30,544 nucleotides of DNA from CAG-877 sp963660495 (GTDB lineage Bacteria; Bacillota_I; Bacilli_A; RF39; UBA660): the NCBI GenBank assembly GCA_963660495.1, contig CAVKYO010000016.1, positions 1 through 30,544 on the forward strand, read 5' to 3'. Of this stretch, positions 26,030-30,544 are shown one piece after another. The number at the start of each line of letters is the position of its first letter. Position 1 is the first letter of the stretch. The notes below the pieces were generated by a model. The model was not told the DNA's origin. It was given only the letters and a program-made list of their open reading frames with translations, and ran no database searches. Made by a program: the position numbers and the translations under genes.

Positions 26030-26054
26030 GAAAAATTGACTATCTAAGCCAATT
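26030..26054 (-). terminator. Intrinsic terminator of the lipoprotein-mtaB-recD2 operon
   Basis: An 8-bp stem (26034-26041 with 26047-26054, one wobble) is followed on the minus strand by TTTTTCTTTT. It overlaps the stop codon of the 55-residue gene. Confidence 0.8.
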
Positions 26055-26220
26055 AATCTAATTCATCTAATTTGTTATATGTTTTTTTAGCCATATCTTT
26101 AGCCATATGTTTCATATCACATACGATATCAGGATTATTTTTCAAGTACATATAGGCTAATGTTATAACTGTAGCAAAACATATTGTCGCAACGGTACTT
26201 TTCTTTAGACAATTTTCCAT
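26053..26220 (-). CDS. Small single-pass membrane protein (55 residues)
   Basis: The frame encodes MENCLKKSTVATICF at the start, a single hydrophobic segment (about 8-26), and a charged tail with two repeats of a KxMAK-like unit (38-47) that could form an amphipathic helix. The ATG has a good GAGGTG site 8 bases upstream, and a terminator sits on the stop. Both support a real gene. It lies 34 bases after recD2 and is the last gene of that operon. Cys4, Cys14 and Cys34 are present. I do not recognise a family; a role in the membrane is all that can be inferred. Confidence 0.7.
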   Translation of the reverse strand: MENCLKKSTVATICFATVITLAYMYLKNNPDIVCDMKHMAKDMAKKTYNKLDELD

Positions 26221-26254
26221 AATTTCACCTCATGAATAGTATGGAAAACATAAA

Positions 26255-28444
26255 TTATTTTATACCTGTTTCTAAAAAGTCTTTAATTGTTGTACGACGT
26301 ATATCAACATTTTTATTACTGACAGCTTGTTTTAATGCCGCCATTTCACCAAGTAAATATAGTCTTTTTTTACTTCTAGTGACTCCAGTATATATTAATT
26401 TTTGGTATAACATTTTATTAAAGTTTGATACTATTGGAATAATTACTACTTCAAATTCACTACCTTGGGCTTTATGTATTGAAATAGCATATGCTAGACG
26501 AAAGTTTGAAAAATTAGACGGTGTATATTTAACGACATTTCCATCAAAATCAATAATTATTTCTTTTTTAGGATTGGTTTTTATTTCTTTAATGATTCCA
26601 ATGTCACCATTGTAAACGTTTTCATCTGGCATATTAGTAAGTTGAATTACTTTGTCTCCTTCTCTAAAGGTTACATCTGCTGTTACTATTTCTTTTTTAT
26701 ATTTAGATTTTGGATTAAAGAAGTTTTGCATTTGTCTATTTATCTCATCTATTCCAGCTATTGTTTTATACATTGGACAAAGTATTTGAAATTCTTTATA
26801 TGATAAGCCTCTATAGGTATCCGCTATTTCTATAATGTTATTTACGACAAGTGTTTTTTTTGTCTCAATAAATGTTAAGTCTTCACCTATGTTAAATACA
26901 TTATCATCTACATAACCATTTCTTATATCATAAGCTAAAGTTAGAATATTGGAGTCTTTTCCTTGACGATATAATTCTGTTAATTTAATAACTGGTAGTT
27001 TTTCACTATGAATTAAATCGTGTAATACTTGTCCTGGACCAACGGATGGTAACTGATGATCATCTCCTACTAATATTATTTTACAATTAGCAGAAAGTCC
27101 TTTTAATAGACTTGCCATTAGATAAGTATCTATCATGCTAGCTTCATCGATTATGACAAATTCTACTTTACTTTTATTGTATTCATTTACTTGAAATTTA
27201 TTTGTCTCTTTTTGCCATTTTAGAAAGCGATGGATAGTTGAGGCTCTAAGAAGTGTTGTTTCAGTCATTCGTTTGGCCGCTCTACCAGTTGGCGCTAGAA
27301 GTGCCATCTTCTCTTGTAGTTCAGTGTAACTTAGTTTATTCATTTGACGATATACTTCGGTTATTGCCTTCATAATTGTTGTTTTTCCGGTACCTGGACC
27401 ACCGGTTATTATTAGGAATTTTTTTAAATAACTTTCTTTTATAGCTTGTAATTGTTCCTCATTATAAGTAATATTTAAAAGTTTTTCTATGTCTTTTATT
27501 TTTTCATCTAATTTTTTATCAGAAATGTCTTTTTCATGTGATAACATTTTAAATCTTCTAACTATTAAGCATTCTGATTCATACATATCTTTTAAATAAT
27601 ATTTGTCTTCTTTTACTATTATTAAAAGATTCTTTTCAAGACTTTTTAAAGATTCTTCTATTTTTTCATCAGATACTTGTATACCTAATACTCTAGGTAT
27701 ATATGTTTCTAGCTCTTCTTTATAATAGTAGCTGTGTCCATAAGCATTACTTAATTCATTCATAATGTAGACAATACTTGCTTCTATTCTAATACTTGCA
27801 TCTTGTTTAATACCAGATTTTATAGCGATATAATCTATTTTTTTATATGTTAAATTATAAATATCTTGAACTATTCTATATATATTTTCTTCTATTATGT
27901 CTTTTGTCTTTCTCTTATAAAAATTATATATTAGCATAGCGTCCTTTGTAGAAAAGCCTAGTTCTCCCAGATAAATAATTGTTTCATAACTTGCTTCATA
28001 TTCTAAAAGTTTATTATGAAGTGTCTCTATATTTTTTTTAGTTACTCCAGGAATTAGAATTAAGTTATCTGGATTTTCTAGGATTATTTTTAATGTATCT
28101 TTACCTAATACTTCTACAATTGACTTGGCTTTTTTTTCACCTATTCCTTTGAAAAGTCCAGATGTTAAAAATTCTATTATAGAGTCTTTTTCTTCTGGCT
28201 TACATCTTTCATAACTATCTACTTGAAACTGTTCTCCATACTTTTGATGAAGTACTAATTTACCATAAAAAAGATATGTATCTGTTTCATTAAGTTCATG
28301 AAAATAACCGGTGAAAGTAATTGTCTTATTTATATAATGTTGTATGGCTTTATCATCGGTATCTGTTACTTTAAATAGTCCAATGTGATAACCTTGTGCT
28401 GATGTAAAAAAACTTTTTCGATAATTTCCCTTAATGTATGACAT
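26255..28444 (-). CDS. recD2: ATP-dependent DNA helicase RecD2
   Basis: Superfamily 1B 5'-3' helicase that works without RecBC in DNA repair and replication restart. 729 residues, normal for the family. The N-terminal part has an OB-like segment and helix-hairpin-helix repeats (TSGLFKGIGEKKAKSIV, ILIPGVTKKNIE). The motor has Walker A GGPGTGKT (348-355), DEAS (433-436), GDDHQLPSVGPG (460-471), a conserved SIHKAQGSEF and the final TGVTRSKKRLYLLG. Start ATG follows AGGAGAAG. 12 bases after mtaB, in the same operon. Confidence 0.96.
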   Translation of the reverse strand: MSYIKGNYRKSFFTSAQGYHIGLFKVTDTDDKAIQHYINKTITFTGYFHELNETDTYLFYGKLVLHQKYGEQFQVDSYERCKPEEKDSIIEFLTSGLFKGIGEKKAKSIVEVLGKDTLKIILENPDNLILIPGVTKKNIETLHNKLLEYEASYETIIYLGELGFSTKDAMLIYNFYKRKTKDIIEENIYRIVQDIYNLTYKKIDYIAIKSGIKQDASIRIEASIVYIMNELSNAYGHSYYYKEELETYIPRVLGIQVSDEKIEESLKSLEKNLLIIVKEDKYYLKDMYESECLIVRRFKMLSHEKDISDKKLDEKIKDIEKLLNITYNEEQLQAIKESYLKKFLIITGGPGTGKTTIMKAITEVYRQMNKLSYTELQEKMALLAPTGRAAKRMTETTLLRASTIHRFLKWQKETNKFQVNEYNKSKVEFVIIDEASMIDTYLMASLLKGLSANCKIILVGDDHQLPSVGPGQVLHDLIHSEKLPVIKLTELYRQGKDSNILTLAYDIRNGYVDDNVFNIGEDLTFIETKKTLVVNNIIEIADTYRGLSYKEFQILCPMYKTIAGIDEINRQMQNFFNPKSKYKKEIVTADVTFREGDKVIQLTNMPDENVYNGDIGIIKEIKTNPKKEIIIDFDGNVVKYTPSNFSNFRLAYAISIHKAQGSEFEVVIIPIVSNFNKMLYQKLIYTGVTRSKKRLYLLGEMAALKQAVSNKNVDIRRTTIKDFLETGIK

Positions 28445-28456
28445 ATCTTTCTTCTC

Positions 28457-29728
28457 CTATTCTCCTAGACAGTATGGATAATCTATTTCTTTTATTGTTA
28501 CTGATACAAAAGTATTTTGTTTTATTGTTCTAGGTATTTTAACGTGTAAATAATTGCTTGTATGACCAAGGCTATAATCATCTTTATTTTCTTCAATTAA
28601 GACTTCTTCAGTTTTGCCAATGAATTTTTTAGCATAAGCTATTTCTAATTCTTTTGAGACAAGTAGTAGTTCTCTAGCACGACTCTTTTTTTCACTTGGT
28701 TCAACATGATTAGGTAGTTCAATTGCTTTTGTACCTTTTCTTTCACTATATGGAAAAACATGAATTTTAGCAAATCCTAACTTACGACATGTTTCAATAG
28801 TTTTTTCAAATAACTCTCTAGTTTCGCCTGGAAAGCCAACAATTACATCTGTAGTAATAGAAATATTTGGACGAATCTTTCTTATCTCTTCAATTTTTTT
28901 AAAGAAGTAAGCTAAATCATATTTACGATTCATAGCTTTTAATATTTCATCAGAGCCAGCTTGTAGAGGTATATGCAAATGATCAACTATTATATTGCTT
29001 TTCTTGATAACTTCTAGTACTTCATCAGTTAATTCTGTTGCTTCTATTGAGGAAATACGAAGTCTTTTTAGACCTTTAATTTTGATAAGTTCTCTTAAAA
29101 GATGAGCAAAATTAGTATCTAAATCTACTCCATAATTACCGGTATGAATGCCAGTTAAAACTACTTCTTGATAGCCATTATTAACTAAGTCTTTTATTTC
29201 TGATATTACTTTATCTTCATCTTTACTACGACATTTACCACGGACATATGGAATTATACAGTAACTACAAAAGTTCTCACAACCGTCTTGAATCTTAACA
29301 AAAGCTCTAGTACGACCTGGAAAATTAGTGATATACATATCTTCAAATTGACTTTTAGGATCATTGTAAAGTTTTATAATAGTTTCTTTTTTAGTAAAGT
29401 ATTCATCTAAAATTTCTACTATTTTTGATTTGTCTTTATTGCCTATAACTATATCTAAACCTTCAATATTATAGTCTTTATTAGCCTCTATGAAACAGCC
29501 CATCGCAACAATACAAGCGTCTTTATTTTTTCTGATGGCATTTCTAATCATTTTTCTGGACTTAATATCACTTGTATTTGTTACAGTACAGGTATTGATT
29601 ATGTAAACATCACATACATCGTCAAAACTTTTTATCTCATAATTATTTTCTTTTAGAATGTTCATTATATATTCACTTTCATAAGTATTTACTTTACATC
29701 CTAAAGTTAATATTCCAACACTACGCAT
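28457..29728 (-). CDS. mtaB: tRNA t6A37 methylthiotransferase MtaB
   Basis: Radical-SAM enzyme that adds a methylthio group to t6A37 in tRNAs reading ANN codons, giving ms2t6A. 423 residues. UPF0004 domain with Cys11, Cys47 and Cys78 for the second Fe-S cluster; radical-SAM motif Cys150-xxx-Cys154-xx-Cys157 (GCENFCSYC); TRAM-like C terminus. LGCKVNTYESE at the start separates MtaB from MiaB (LGCQMN). ATG is two bases after the lipoprotein stop. In B. subtilis mtaB (yqeV) lies near dnaJ; here it is elsewhere. Confidence 0.95.
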   Translation of the reverse strand: MRSVGILTLGCKVNTYESEYIMNILKENNYEIKSFDDVCDVYIINTCTVTNTSDIKSRKMIRNAIRKNKDACIVAMGCFIEANKDYNIEGLDIVIGNKDKSKIVEILDEYFTKKETIIKLYNDPKSQFEDMYITNFPGRTRAFVKIQDGCENFCSYCIIPYVRGKCRSKDEDKVISEIKDLVNNGYQEVVLTGIHTGNYGVDLDTNFAHLLRELIKIKGLKRLRISSIEATELTDEVLEVIKKSNIIVDHLHIPLQAGSDEILKAMNRKYDLAYFFKKIEEIRKIRPNISITTDVIVGFPGETRELFEKTIETCRKLGFAKIHVFPYSERKGTKAIELPNHVEPSEKKSRARELLLVSKELEIAYAKKFIGKTEEVLIEENKDDYSLGHTSNYLHVKIPRTIKQNTFVSVTIKEIDYPYCLGE

Positions 29729-29730
29729 TT

Positions 29731-30408
29731 TTACTCACTACTTTCTTTTATTCCTTGATACCAAGTATTTAATTTATCCTTGGTTTTCGCATACGTTTCT
29801 TTTGTCTTTTCTTTAGCGGTATCTATTATAGGTTCTGCCTTTTCTTTTACTTGGTCTTTTGTATCTTTTATTATTTCCATTTCTTTTTGATAAGTATCTT
29901 CGCCAATACTATCAATATAGCTTTTCTTTAAATACTCTTTTAAAGAGATAGTCATTTCCTTTGCTTTACTATAAGCTTTCGTGGAGGTGTCTTTTATTTC
30001 TTCTTTATAATTTGGGTAAACATTTTCTATTTTATTATCTATTTTTTCATAAAGTTCTAGTATTTCTTCTTTAGCATCAGAACTTAGTTCATTAAAAGTT
30101 TTTCCTTTTATTGTTCCATCATAAAAGATAAAGTCTGTTAAAACAATAAAGTTTTCTTTTAATTTTTCTTTTATACTTTCTTTGTTAGACTCTGTATAAT
30201 TTATATTTTCTATTTCATTTTCAATAGTAGAAACATAATTTACTACATTCTCATCTGCTACTTCTTCAGAAGTATTGTTATTTACTTCGATTACACTAAC
30301 TTCTTCTTGTTTTTTTTCTTTAACTGGCTTTGCCTTTTCCTTTTTAGCAGCTTCACAACCTGTTAATAATACTAATATACACAATAATAATACAAGATAT
30401 TTTTTCAT
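29731..30408 (-). CDS. Lipoprotein with long helical region
   Basis: 225 residues. Signal peptide with lipobox LTGC, so Cys18 would be lipidated after cleavage and the protein anchored outside the cell. A Lys/Glu-rich linker (20-45) follows. The rest is charged and helical, and the last 60 residues have an apolipoprotein-like repeat (IDTAKEKTKETYAKTKDKL). I do not recognise the function. First gene of the operon with mtaB and recD2. Ribosome site GAGGG. Confidence 0.75.
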   Translation of the reverse strand: MKKYLVLLLCILVLLTGCEAAKKEKAKPVKEKKQEEVSVIEVNNNTSEEVADENVVNYVSTIENEIENINYTESNKESIKEKLKENFIVLTDFIFYDGTIKGKTFNELSSDAKEEILELYEKIDNKIENVYPNYKEEIKDTSTKAYSKAKEMTISLKEYLKKSYIDSIGEDTYQKEMEIIKDTKDQVKEKAEPIIDTAKEKTKETYAKTKDKLNTWYQGIKESSE

Positions 30409-30434
30409 CCGAATCCGCCCTCTCTTGCTACCAA

Positions 30435-30463
30435 ATTATAGCATATTTTTGTATCTTTTTCAA
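30435..30463 (-). promoter_or_regulatory. SigA-type promoter of the lipoprotein-mtaB-recD2 operon
   Basis: Minus strand: -35 TTGAAA (30458-30463), 17-base spacer ending in TGC (extended -10), perfect -10 TATAAT (30435-30440), 27 bases before the lipoprotein start. The bases from 30464 to the window end hold no gene that I can support. Confidence 0.85.
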
Positions 30464-30544
30464 TCTCTCCATATATATGATATGTAATATTGTGAAAAAT
30501 TTTTGAAAATGATAGTAAAATAAGAATTAATAATTAGTGAAAAT

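Noticed and set aside
30490..30544. Possible plus-strand promoter at the window end (TTGAAA near 30503)
   Set aside because: No good -10 at the right spacing, and no gene can be seen beyond the edge.

Overview
The window is strongly AT-rich chromosomal DNA (by eye about 30% G+C). It uses the standard bacterial code: TGG for Trp, with TGA, TAA and TAG as stops. Ribosome binding sites are Gram-positive-like, promoters are SigA-type, and heat-shock control is by HrcA/CIRCE. Gene neighbourhoods echo Bacillus (ylbD-ylbE-ylbF-rsmD, parE-parC, hrcA-grpE-dnaK, rnhC beside cvpA/trxA). Together with a pilin-like, glycine-rich lectin protein, this suggests an uncultured host-associated member of the Bacilli (the RF39/RFN20/Erysipelotrichia/Mollicutes-like grade). 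The placement is inferred. Almost every gene lies on the minus strand; the one clear plus-strand gene is rnhC.

Layout, left to right. (1) 1-125: a decayed 3' end of an IS200/IS605-type tnpB with a possible omega-RNA-like hairpin, then a terminator and ppdK with its own promoter. (2) 2.9-4.9 kb: cvpA-trxA, divergent from rnhC, with closely packed promoters. (3) 4.96-8.62 kb: two overlapping seven-transmembrane hybrid histidine kinase genes. The first keeps the phospho-acceptor His but has lost its ATP site; the second keeps the ATP site but has Ser where the His should be. (4) 8.7-10.1 kb: thyA-folA for dTMP and folate. (5) 10.26-16.83 kb: the heat-shock unit hrcA-grpE-dnaK, then pepF and dnaJ. 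A SigA promoter carries two CIRCE operators, and pepF sits between dnaK and dnaJ. (6) 16.87-18.86 kb: a 663-residue cell-surface protein (prepilin-like anchor, ALK-type glycine-rich domain, discoidin-like region, ricin-B-like lectin). (7) 18.9-20.34 kb: ylbD-ylbE-ylbF-rsmD. (8) 20.39-25.9 kb: parE-parC (topoisomerase IV) followed by an unrecognised HExxH metallopeptidase-like gene. (9) 26.05-30.4 kb: lipoprotein-mtaB-recD2-small membrane protein, with a clear promoter at the front and a terminator at the end.

Most of the window is core housekeeping: pyruvate/PEP interconversion, thymidylate supply, protein folding, DNA topology and repair, rRNA/tRNA modification. The best candidate for an undescribed system is the pair of histidine kinases with complementary lesions. 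It looks like one kinase split over two polypeptides and forced to work as a heterodimer. The pilin-anchored lectin and the HExxH protein in the topoisomerase IV operon come next. I see no rRNA, tRNA, CRISPR array, prophage or intact insertion sequence.
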